In this document: piece after piece, positions 7,868 to 14,040 of the stretch
Position numbering within the stretch: the first letter of the stretch is position 1
Layout of the letters: every line of letters begins with the position of its first letter
Notes under the pieces: generated by a model
What the model was told of the DNA's origin: nothing
Seen by the model: the letters and a program-made list of their open reading frames with translations, nothing else
The model's database searches: none
Position numbers and translations under genes: made by a program
Source of the DNA: an uncultured Ruminococcus sp.
Lineage (GTDB): Bacteria > Bacillota > Clostridia > Oscillospirales > CAG-272
Reading direction: 5' to 3'
Length of the DNA stretch: 32,447 nt
Assembly (NCBI GenBank): GCA_902782445.1
Contig: CACZNC010000055.1
Coordinates: 1-32,447 of the forward strand

Positions 7868-7932
7868 CATTCCGGAACGCGTATCACTCCATTCCAAAAC
7901 GCACATCACATCGTTCCGGAACGCACATCACC
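7868..7932. repeat. Three-unit minisatellite at the recD2 3' end
   Basis: Three tandem 20-23 bp units share the pattern ATTCCGGAACGC.CATCAC (7868-7889, 7890-7912, 7913-7932). The third unit contains the recD2 stop codon (7928-7930, minus strand). Confidence 0.7.
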
Positions 7933-10180
7933 CCGAAACCTCCTTCAACAGGAACTCTTTCAGCATCGTGCACCGCAGCTGGTGCCGGTCGTTCTCCACC
8001 ATCTTTTCGAGGACGGACTGCTTTCCGACGAGGATCACCATCTTCGACGCCCGGGTCACTGCCGTGTAGAGCAGATTCCGCGACAGGAGCATCGGCGGGC
8101 AGTCGTACAGGGGGATCACGACGCAGGGGTATTCGCTGCCCTGGCTCTTGTGCACCGTCACCGCGTAGGCGTGGTCCAGCTCGTCGAGTCCCGTGAAGTC
8201 GATGGAGCACTGCCGGTCGTCGAAACGGACCTCCATGAGATTCTCCTCCGGCTCGAAGCCCGTCACCGTCCCGATATCCCCGTTGAAAATCCCGAGGCCC
8301 TCGTCTCCGAAATCGGTGCGCCACTCGGTCTGATAATTGTTCTTCGTCTGCATCACCCGGTCCCCGACGCGGAAGATCCTCTCCCGGGACCTGCGTTCGG
8401 CCTTTCCGGGGGAGGGCGGGTTGACGGCGGCCTGAATGAGGACGTTGAGGGAATCGGTGCCCGACAGGCCCTTGCGGGAGGGGGTGAGGACCTGAATCTT
8501 CTTCCGGAAGTCCTCGCCGTAGGAGCGGGGCAGGCGGTTCGACACCAGATCGACCACCGTGTCCCGGATGCCCTCCTCGGTGTTCCGGCGGAGGAAGAAG
8601 AAATCCGCGTCCACCCGGTCGAGGATGGGCAGGACCCCTTCGTTGATCCGGTGGGCGTTCTCCACGATCAGGCTCCGTTCCCCCTGCCGGAAGATCTCGT
8701 TCAGGCGCACGGTGACGAACCGCTCCGACGCGATGAGATCCCCGAGGACGTTCCCCGCGCCGACGGAGGGAAGCTGATCGGCGTCCCCGATGAGGAGCAG
8801 GCGGGTCCCGCGCTTCGCCGCCCGGAGCAGGGACGCGGTGAGGTGGACGTCGAGCATCGAAGCCTCGTCGATGATGAGCACGTCCGCGTCGAGGGGATTT
8901 TCCTCATTGCGCAGAAACCGCGCTTCCCCCTCCCCGTCCTCGGTGAAATCCGTTTCGAGGAGGCGGTGGACGGTCTTCGCTTCACAGGACGTGGCTTCGC
9001 TCATGCGCTTGGCGGCCCTTCCGGTGGGGGCGGCGAGGGAAACTTCGAGATCCAGGGAGGCGAAGATGGCGAGCAGGCCCTTGATGATGGTGGTCTTGCC
9101 GGTGCCGGGTCCCCCCGTGAGGATCATGACCCCCTCCTCCAGCGCGGAAAACAGGGCCTGTTTCTGGGCGCGGGCGTAGGTCAGGCCGGACTGGGCCTCC
9201 GCCTTTTCGATCAGCCGGACGATGTCGCCCCGGTCCATGCGGGGGCAGGAGCGTTTGAGATCGGCGAGCTTCTTCGCGATATAGGTCTCGGCGTTGTAAC
9301 ACCGGGGCTCGAAGATATAATGGACGCCTTCGCTCTCGAAGGGGATCAGTTTCAATTCCGCCGCGCCTTTTTCGACGGTCCCGGCGATCCTCCGGGCGTT
9401 CTCGGGGGAGGGGTCGTCGCCGAAGAGCAGGTCGAGGGCGCACCGGATCAGATCGCCGAAGGGCAGGCAGGTGTGGCCCGAACGGACGGCCTCGCTGCGC
9501 AGAACGTAGACGGTCCCCTGCAGGATGCGCTCCTCGGAGTACCGGTCCAGCCCGAGATCCAGGGCGATCTGGTCCGCCCGGCGGAATCCGATGCCCGAGA
9601 AGTCCTCGCAGAGGCGGTAGGGGTTCTGCCGGATCCGGTCCACCGCCGCGCCGCCCCATTTTTTGTAGATCTTCATGGCGGTCTGCGGGGTGAAGAAATC
9701 CCGGCAGAACATCATGACGGAGCGGGCCCCGGAGATGGCGTTGAACCGTTCGGAAATGGCGGCGGCCTTCTTCGGGGTGATCCCGGGGACCTCCGCGAGC
9801 CAGTCCGGGTGATTTGAAATGACGTCGAAGGAGTCGGTCCCGAAGAGCTCCACGATCTTCTGGGCGGTCTTCGGTCCGATGCCCTTCACCGCGCCGGACG
9901 CGAGATAGCGGAGCACGTCCCCCTCCCCGGCGGGCAGATCCTTTTCGAAGGATTCGACCTTGAACTGCCGTCCGTAGGTCTGGTGGGTGACCCAGGATCC
10001 GCGGGCCGTGATGCGGTCCCCCTCGGCCAGGTAGGGGATGATGCCGCAGAGGGTGACGGGATTCCCCGCGGTGTCTTCGATCTCGCAGACGGTATAGCCG
10101 TTGTCTTCGTTCTGATAGATAATGGAGTCGACGATCCCGGAAATCGTGTCGTCGGAGGGCGGCAGTGCGGTCTCTCCCAT
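7928..10180 (-). CDS. recD2: RecD2-type ATP-dependent DNA helicase
   Basis: This 750-residue 5'-3' superfamily 1B helicase is of the RecD2 type, acting in DNA repair outside a RecBCD complex. The N-terminal OB-like part is followed by tandem helix-hairpin-helix segments (GAVKGIGPKTAQKI at about 96-109; VPGITPKKAAAI at 131-142). Helicase motifs are Walker A GGPGTGKTT (356-364), IIDEASM (436-442), GDADQLPSVG (465-474), FRQ (497-499), VTVHKSQGSEYP near 680 and YTAVTRA near 715. Length fits RecD2 of Bacillota. The start is preceded by GAGAGG and the promoter at 10215-10243. It is transcribed alone toward the convergent binding-protein gene. All key motifs are intact; its 3' end runs into a minisatellite. 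Confidence 0.95.
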   Translation of the reverse strand: MGETALPPSDDTISGIVDSIIYQNEDNGYTVCEIEDTAGNPVTLCGIIPYLAEGDRITARGSWVTHQTYGRQFKVESFEKDLPAGEGDVLRYLASGAVKGIGPKTAQKIVELFGTDSFDVISNHPDWLAEVPGITPKKAAAISERFNAISGARSVMMFCRDFFTPQTAMKIYKKWGGAAVDRIRQNPYRLCEDFSGIGFRRADQIALDLGLDRYSEERILQGTVYVLRSEAVRSGHTCLPFGDLIRCALDLLFGDDPSPENARRIAGTVEKGAAELKLIPFESEGVHYIFEPRCYNAETYIAKKLADLKRSCPRMDRGDIVRLIEKAEAQSGLTYARAQKQALFSALEEGVMILTGGPGTGKTTIIKGLLAIFASLDLEVSLAAPTGRAAKRMSEATSCEAKTVHRLLETDFTEDGEGEARFLRNEENPLDADVLIIDEASMLDVHLTASLLRAAKRGTRLLLIGDADQLPSVGAGNVLGDLIASERFVTVRLNEIFRQGERSLIVENAHRINEGVLPILDRVDADFFFLRRNTEEGIRDTVVDLVSNRLPRSYGEDFRKKIQVLTPSRKGLSGTDSLNVLIQAAVNPPSPGKAERRSRERIFRVGDRVMQTKNNYQTEWRTDFGDEGLGIFNGDIGTVTGFEPEENLMEVRFDDRQCSIDFTGLDELDHAYAVTVHKSQGSEYPCVVIPLYDCPPMLLSRNLLYTAVTRASKMVILVGKQSVLEKMVENDRHQLRCTMLKEFLLKEVSG

Positions 10181-10214
10181 CCGGTGTACCTCTCAGTCTG
10201 CGGGTTTTTCGTTT

Positions 10215-10243
10215 ATTATAGCAGAACGGGAGGGGAAAATCAA
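10215..10243 (-). promoter_or_regulatory. Sigma-A promoter for recD2
   Basis: Minus strand: TTGATT (10238-10243), 17 bp, extended -10 TGCTATAAT with the hexamer at 10215-10220. Confidence 0.85.
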
Positions 10244-10270
10244 GGGCTTATGCGGGGAGGACAAGGCGCG

Positions 10271-10307
10271 AAAATCCCCCGATCCCTGCCGGTGGGAAAA
10301 ACGGGGG
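10271..10307 (-). terminator. Probable terminator of the membrane protein gene
   Basis: On the minus strand CCCCCG (10302-10307) pairs with CGGGGG (10276-10281), followed by ATTTTC. The T-run is short, so the call is moderate. Confidence 0.45.
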
Positions 10308-10340
10308 ACGGTGCTAAACTCCGGTAACGGGCCGCCGCGT

Positions 10341-10886
10341 TCAGGGTCTGATCCGTTCCCTGTTCCATTTATTCGCGGCGATATACACGCAGAGCGCATA
10401 CTGCAGAGCGAAGAACGCGACGGCGAGGATCCAGCTCACGACGGAAGGGATCGGCAGTTCGTGGAAAAACGTCTCCTGCATCAGGATATAGACAAACGGA
10501 TTCCTGTCCGCACCCGGGAACGGCAGAAGCATCAGCATGGAATAGACGGCGTACACGGCGAGGTCGGATATCCCCTGTTCCTTTGCGACATACTGAAATA
10601 CTTTTTTGCTGCTGAATCCCCCCATTTCCGCGCTCGTAAGATGCAGAAGCGCCGTTTTCAGGCTCACGTTGTTGGCAAACAGAAGAATGTACAGAGGGAG
10701 GATGTACAAGACGGCGCATACCGCGAACAGGACGTAGAGAAGCGGATGGTGCTTTCCTTCGGGCATGGCCGGCTGGTTGTTCAGATACCCCGCCGCGGCA
10801 AACATCATCAGAAAATACACAACGAAATCAAACGCCCCCATCAGCGCGAACAGGACCAGACTCTTCAGTTTTTCCCCGATCTTCAT
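10341..10886 (-). CDS. Unknown four-helix membrane protein
   Basis: I do not recognise this 181-residue protein. It has four likely membrane segments: about residues 8-32 (LVLFALMGAFDFVVYFLMMF), 45-68 (LLYVLFAVCAVLYILPLYIL), 95-112 (AVYAVYSMLMLLPFPG) and 145-170 (VVSWILAVAFFALQYALCVYI). It has no catalytic motif and no signal cleavage site. The ATG at 10886 follows AGGAAG at a good distance; the longer frame upstream lacks a ribosome site. It has a strong promoter (TTGACA/TAGAAT) and is divergent from the small XRE regulator at 11077, a pairing that suggests the regulator controls it. The gene pair could respond to envelope stress or a small molecule, but nothing in the sequence shows this. 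Confidence 0.75.
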   Translation of the reverse strand: MKIGEKLKSLVLFALMGAFDFVVYFLMMFAAAGYLNNQPAMPEGKHHPLLYVLFAVCAVLYILPLYILLFANNVSLKTALLHLTSAEMGGFSSKKVFQYVAKEQGISDLAVYAVYSMLMLLPFPGADRNPFVYILMQETFFHELPIPSVVSWILAVAFFALQYALCVYIAANKWNRERIRP

Positions 10887-10982
10887 TTTCGATCTTCCTT
10901 TCTCCTTTGAACCGCAGCCCCGGCCGGAGGGGATCATGCCGTCGGCTTTTGTACGTCCGACAACGGTACTGCTTTCACCGAC

Positions 10983-11011
10983 ATTCTATCACAAGATTGG
11001 CTGTCTGTCAA
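10983..11011 (-). promoter_or_regulatory. Strong promoter for the membrane protein gene
   Basis: Minus strand: consensus TTGACA (11006-11011), 17 bp, TAGAAT (10983-10988). AACATTTGTGTT (11010-11021), a short dyad, overlaps its -35 and could bind the divergent XRE regulator. Confidence 0.85.
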
Positions 11012-11019
11012 CATTTGTG

Positions 11020-11049
11020 TTCAAACTTGCGGACATAATTCTGTACAAT
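11020..11049 (+). promoter_or_regulatory. Weak candidate promoter for the XRE gene
   Basis: TTCAAA (11020-11025), 18 bp, TACAAT (11044-11049). The -35 is poor; it lies 8 bp from the -35 of the divergent promoter. Confidence 0.4.
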
Positions 11050-11076
11050 CAAAAGAAAAAAGGATGGCTGGCACCC

Positions 11077-11343
11077 ATGCTGGATTCTGTGATTGTCGGA
11101 AACGTGTTCCGGGAGATCCGGGAGAGAAAGGGTCTCTCGCAGGAGGTCGTGAGCGGTCTGGCAGATATCGGGAGGACCCACCTTTCCGCCATCGAGAGAG
11201 GGGAACGGCGGCCCACGCTGGACACGCTGTTCAAGCTGGCGGCGGCTCTGAACATGCCCGCGAGCGAGATCGTGCGGGAGATGGAGGCGGCCTTGAAGCG
11301 GTCCGAAGAAAACGGTTCGGGAATTGAAAATTATTTCAAATAA
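11077..11343 (+). CDS. Small XRE-family transcriptional regulator
   Basis: This 88-residue protein is almost entirely a lambda-repressor-like HTH domain: VFREIRERKGLSQEVVSGLADIGRTHLSAIERGERRPTLDTLFKLAAALN covers residues about 10-60, with recognition-helix residues GRTHLSAIERG. A short basic/acidic tail follows, with no effector domain. Single-domain XRE proteins of this size usually repress their own and an adjacent promoter. The ATG at 11077 is 12 nt from AGGA; no other in-frame ATG, GTG or TTG nearby is better. It is divergent from the unknown membrane protein. The lysine riboswitch promoter begins 25 bp after its stop, with no terminator seen between. Confidence 0.87.
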   Translation: MLDSVIVGNVFREIRERKGLSQEVVSGLADIGRTHLSAIERGERRPTLDTLFKLAAALNMPASEIVREMEAALKRSEENGSGIENYFK

Positions 11344-11367
11344 TGTTCATATTTTTTCAGAACCCCC

Positions 11368-11396
11368 TTGAAAACGGCCCTCTTTCATGCTATAAT
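11368..11396 (+). promoter_or_regulatory. Promoter of the lysine riboswitch transcript
   Basis: TTGAAA (11368-11373), 17 bp, extended -10 TGCTATAAT (11388-11396). Transcription would begin near 11403, just before the aptamer. Confidence 0.88.
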
Positions 11397-11410
11397 TAAC
11401 CCGTAACCAA

Positions 11411-11606
11411 AGCAGAGGCGCGGTGAGAATGGCGCGGAAGCGGGGATGTCCGGGGCGGTCGGAGCGGATTTTCATGCAGTCCGGCGGACCGTGCGGAACC
11501 GGACTTCGCTTGCGCGGAGGTCGAACCGCCGAAGGGGAAGGATCCGCCTTTCCCCTGGTGCGCGCGGAAATACGGCGCGTACTGTCACGAACCGTGGAGC
11601 GCTGCT
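11411..11606 (+). ncRNA. Lysine riboswitch (L-box) aptamer
   Basis: The roughly 340-nt gap before the transporter gene is a leader RNA with L-box hallmarks in order: AGCAGAGGCGCGG at the 5' end (11411 on), CCGAAGGGGAAGGAT (11528-11542), CCCCTGG (11553-11559) and TACTGTCACGAACCGTGGAG (11580-11599), closing with GCGCTGCT that pairs with the 5' AGCAG strand as P1. These conserved core blocks are specific to the lysine riboswitch. In this class lysine binding promotes termination, so the downstream gene is expressed when lysine is scarce. Recognised by eye, not by covariance search. Confidence 0.9.
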
Positions 11607-11676
11607 TGCGTCGTCCTTTCCCCTCCCGCCCGCGGATCCGCATACGATCCCGCGCCGCATGGGCAAATCGGAATCG

Positions 11677-11716
11677 GACGTCCGGCTGTTTCGAAGCGGG
11701 GCGTCTGTTTTTGTTT
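11677..11716 (+). terminator. Riboswitch-controlled attenuator
   Basis: GACGTCC-GCT (11677-11687) pairs with AGC-GGGCGTC (11695-11705) around one G-G mismatch, followed by TGTTTTTGTTT. It lies between the lysine aptamer and the gene, as expected for the expression platform. Confidence 0.8.
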
Positions 11717-11750
11717 CGATCACTTGATTCTGTCAGGAAAGGATGCAAAA

Positions 11751-13421
11751 ATGAGAACCCGCAGATCCATCCGCGTCATTCCCCTCATTCTTCTCGCGGC
11801 GGTCCTGATGCTCGGGACCCTGGCCGTGACCGTATTCGCAGACGGCGACGGCGAGGGGGGAGGCTCCTTCGCCTACGCCACGGCCCTTTCGCTCCTGCCG
11901 CCCGTCGTGGCCATCGTGCTCGCGCTCATCACGAAGGAGGTCTACTCCTCCCTCTTCATCGGCATCATCGCCGGGGGCCTGCTCGCCACCAATTTCTCCT
12001 TCGCCGGGACCCTCGACACCGTCATCAACGACGGCATCATCCAGGCGGTCTCCGACAACGCGGGCGTGTTCATCTTCCTCGTGATCCTCGGCGTCCTCGT
12101 CGCGCTCCTCAACCGCACGGGCGCGTCGGCGGCCTTCGGAAAATGGGCCCAGAAGAACATCAAGACCCGCGTGGGCGCCCAGCTCGCCACCTTCTTCCTC
12201 GGCGTGCTGATCTTCATCGACGACTATTTCAACTGCCTGACCGTCGGCTCCGTCATGCAGCCCGTCACGGACACCCACCGGATCTCCCGGGCAAAGCTGG
12301 CGTTCCTCATCGACGCCACCGCCGCCCCGATCTGCATGATCGCCCCGATCTCCTCCTGGGCCGCCGCGGTCTCCTCCTACGCCGAGGGCACCGGGTACTC
12401 CGGACTCTCCCTCTTCGTCCGCGCGATCCCCTACAACTTCTATTCCCTGCTCACCCTCGTGTTCATCATCGCCCTCGCCCTGATGAAATTCGACTTCGGC
12501 CCGATGGCGCTCCATGAAAAGAACGCGATCGAAAAGGGCGACCTCTTCACCTCCGGCACCGAGCACGCCTCGGAGGACACCGCTCCGAAGGGTTCCCGCG
12601 GCCGCGTCTTCGACCTCGTGATCCCGATCGTCATCCTCATCATCGTCTGCGTGATCGGCCTCGTCTACGTCGGCGGCTTCTTCGGCACCGATTTCTGGGG
12701 CGGAACGGACTACGCCGGAGACTTCATCGGCGCGTTCTCCAACACGGACGCCACCATCGGTCTCCCCTGGGGCGGCATCATCACCCTCGTCGTCGTCATG
12801 ATCTACCTCGTCTGCCGCCGCACGATCTCCTTCAAGGACGCGATGGAGTGCTTCCCGGCCGGATTCAAGGCGATGGTCCCCGCGATCCTGATCCTCACCT
12901 TCGCCGGATCCCTGAAAAACATGACCTCCCTGCTCGGCTCCTCCGAATTCGTGGACGGCTTCATGTCCGGCGCGGCCCAGGGACTCACCACCCTCCTGCC
13001 CGCCGTGATCTTCCTCGTCGCGGTGTTCATCTCCTTCTCCACCGGCACGTCCTGGGGAACATTCGGCATCCTCATCCCGATCGTGACGAGCATCTTCCCG
13101 GCCTCCTCCGAGCTGATGTACATCGGCATGTCCGCCTGCCTCGCGGGTTCGGTCTGCGGCGACCACTGCTCCCCGATCTCCGACACGACGATCATGTCCT
13201 CCGCCGGCGCGCGCTGCGACCACATCAACCACGTCTCGACGCAGATCCCCTACGCCGTCACCGTCGCGGCCGTGTCCTTCGTCTCCTTCCTCGTCGCGGC
13301 CCTGATCGCCAACCTCCTGCCGAACATGCAGACCTGGCTGATCTCCCTGCCCATCGCCATCATCCTCATGATCTGCACGCTGTTCGTGATCAAGAGCGTT
13401 GTGAGCAAGAAGGAATCATAA
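11751..13421 (+). CDS. NhaC-family transporter, probable lysine importer (LysW type)
   Basis: This 556-residue polytopic membrane protein has about a dozen hydrophobic segments. Family hallmarks are FIDDYFNCLTVGSVMQPVTD (about residues 160-180) and CGDHCSPISDTTIMSSAGA (about 470-488), conserved in the Na+/H+ antiporter NhaC superfamily. An extra N-terminal hydrophobic segment (about 8-28) ends in VFADGDGEGGG and resembles a signal peptide. NhaC proteins exchange sodium and protons, but members under lysine riboswitches are known as LysW candidates for lysine uptake. That regulation is present here, so lysine import is more likely than pH homeostasis. The ATG at 11751 follows GGAAAGGATG; a TTG frame start upstream is rejected. 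It is transcribed alone and ends at a strong terminator. Confidence 0.88.
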   Translation: MRTRRSIRVIPLILLAAVLMLGTLAVTVFADGDGEGGGSFAYATALSLLPPVVAIVLALITKEVYSSLFIGIIAGGLLATNFSFAGTLDTVINDGIIQAVSDNAGVFIFLVILGVLVALLNRTGASAAFGKWAQKNIKTRVGAQLATFFLGVLIFIDDYFNCLTVGSVMQPVTDTHRISRAKLAFLIDATAAPICMIAPISSWAAAVSSYAEGTGYSGLSLFVRAIPYNFYSLLTLVFIIALALMKFDFGPMALHEKNAIEKGDLFTSGTEHASEDTAPKGSRGRVFDLVIPIVILIIVCVIGLVYVGGFFGTDFWGGTDYAGDFIGAFSNTDATIGLPWGGIITLVVVMIYLVCRRTISFKDAMECFPAGFKAMVPAILILTFAGSLKNMTSLLGSSEFVDGFMSGAAQGLTTLLPAVIFLVAVFISFSTGTSWGTFGILIPIVTSIFPASSELMYIGMSACLAGSVCGDHCSPISDTTIMSSAGARCDHINHVSTQIPYAVTVAAVSFVSFLVAALIANLLPNMQTWLISLPIAIILMICTLFVIKSVVSKKES

Positions 13422-13454
13422 GGTTCACGGTCCGATCCGTGTCCCCGATAAAAC

Positions 13455-13504
13455 AAGTCCCGCTTCCGGTCAGGGTTTTCCCCGGCTGGCGGCGGGACTT
13501 TTTT
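13455..13504 (+). terminator. Rho-independent terminator of the lysine transporter gene
   Basis: AAGTCCCGC (13455-13463) pairs perfectly with GCGGGACTT (13492-13500), with an inner CCGG/CCGG pair, followed by a run of six T. Confidence 0.92.
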
Positions 13505-13505
13505 C

Positions 13506-13650
13506 AATCCCTTTCAAAGGGATTACGAAGCTATGAAACGCTCCGCTTTTCGATATCAGCAACGACGGTCATTCCTGAACGTCGGCGGAGGAGGATTTGT
13601 CCATCCCTTCACAAAGGGAAATAAGGTATGAAACGCTCCGCGTTTCGGAT
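13506..13650. repeat. Short repeat pair with inner palindrome
   Basis: Two copies of TATGAAACGCTCCGC.TTTCG.AT lie at 13532-13554 and 13627-13650, each preceded by an AAAGGGA block. At 13506-13524, AATCCCTTT-C-AAAGGGATT is a perfect 9-bp inverted repeat. No gene is seen; the stretch 13505-14024 otherwise holds the half element D and a stop-rich tract. Confidence 0.65.
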
Positions 13651-13769
13651 TTAATGTCCCTGCGCGGGACGGGCGGCGAGCACGACTGCGTCGGTGCGGG
13701 GGACACATCTCATGGCCGACGAGTGTTACAGTTTATCCCACGGTCCTCGCGCGGTCTCTGCTTGTGCAG

Positions 13770-13815
13770 CTGAAACATGCGCAGACAAGTCTGCGGCCTT
13801 ACGGCAGAGATTCAG
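13770..13815 (+). other. Branched hairpin motif, copy 6
   Basis: The outer stem is CTGAA/TTCAG, hairpin 1 CGCAGAC/GTCTGCG with an AA loop (13780-13795) and hairpin 2 GCC-TTAC-GGC (13796-13805). Compared with copy 1, hairpin 2 has both strands swapped (GGC/GCC to GCC/GGC). Confidence 0.7.
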
Positions 13816-13960
13816 GCGCGCATTGAGCACAGGGACGCGCACGGCTGGATCGAAACCTGTTTCCGCATCCTCGCGCACATACTCAGATTCAGATCCACAT
13901 GCAGACAGAACCGCGCGATCGAAAACCTGTTTGGGCGAAATTTGAAGTTTTGGCGGCGAT

Positions 13961-13976
13961 TGTTTCACGTGAAACA
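13961..13976. promoter_or_regulatory. parS: parS-type ParB binding site 4
   Basis: Perfect TGTTTCACGTGAAACA at the end of half element D. Confidence 0.85.
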
Positions 13977-13989
13977 AAGGAAAACGGTT

Positions 13990-14040
13990 CTACTAACCAC
14001 TAGCCGCTTCCAACTCCTAACTCCTCATTCCTCATTCCCC
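13990..14040 (-). repeat. Stop-rich heptamer tract at the sigma factor 3' end
   Basis: On the gene strand the last codons and the downstream sequence form units such as GAATGAGGA, GAGTTAGGA, GCGGCTAGTGG and TTAGTAG. The tract includes the stop codon region, so the annotated C terminus may have been shaped by it. Confidence 0.6.

Larger units (their letters stand above)
7167..7879. repeat. Full ~710-bp palindromic parS element (C)
   Basis: The gap between two convergent genes (7136-7927) is filled by a second inverted-repeat element like 3263-3960. Left arm text such as GGAATGAGGTGCCGTGCGGG and CCTCGCGCGGTCTCTGCACG matches the reverse complement of the right arm (GGAATGGGGTGCTCTGCGGG; CCTCGCGCGGTCTTTATTCG). 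The hairpin (7512-7548) and parS (7552-7567) again lie between the arms. The left arm has an extra ~18-bp insert, CGCACCGACGCAGTCGTG (7369-7386), which recurs inverted at 13681-13698. Confidence 0.85.
13741..13976 (+). repeat. Half copy (D) of the parS-associated repeat
   Basis: It is close to 1-236 across its whole length, including CGCGCGGTCT, the branched motif, AGATTCAGA and CCGCGCGATCGAAAA. It ends in parS and then AAAGGAAAACGGTTCTACTA, also shared with 237-256. It lies between the convergent transporter and sigma factor genes and lacks a right arm. Confidence 0.82.
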
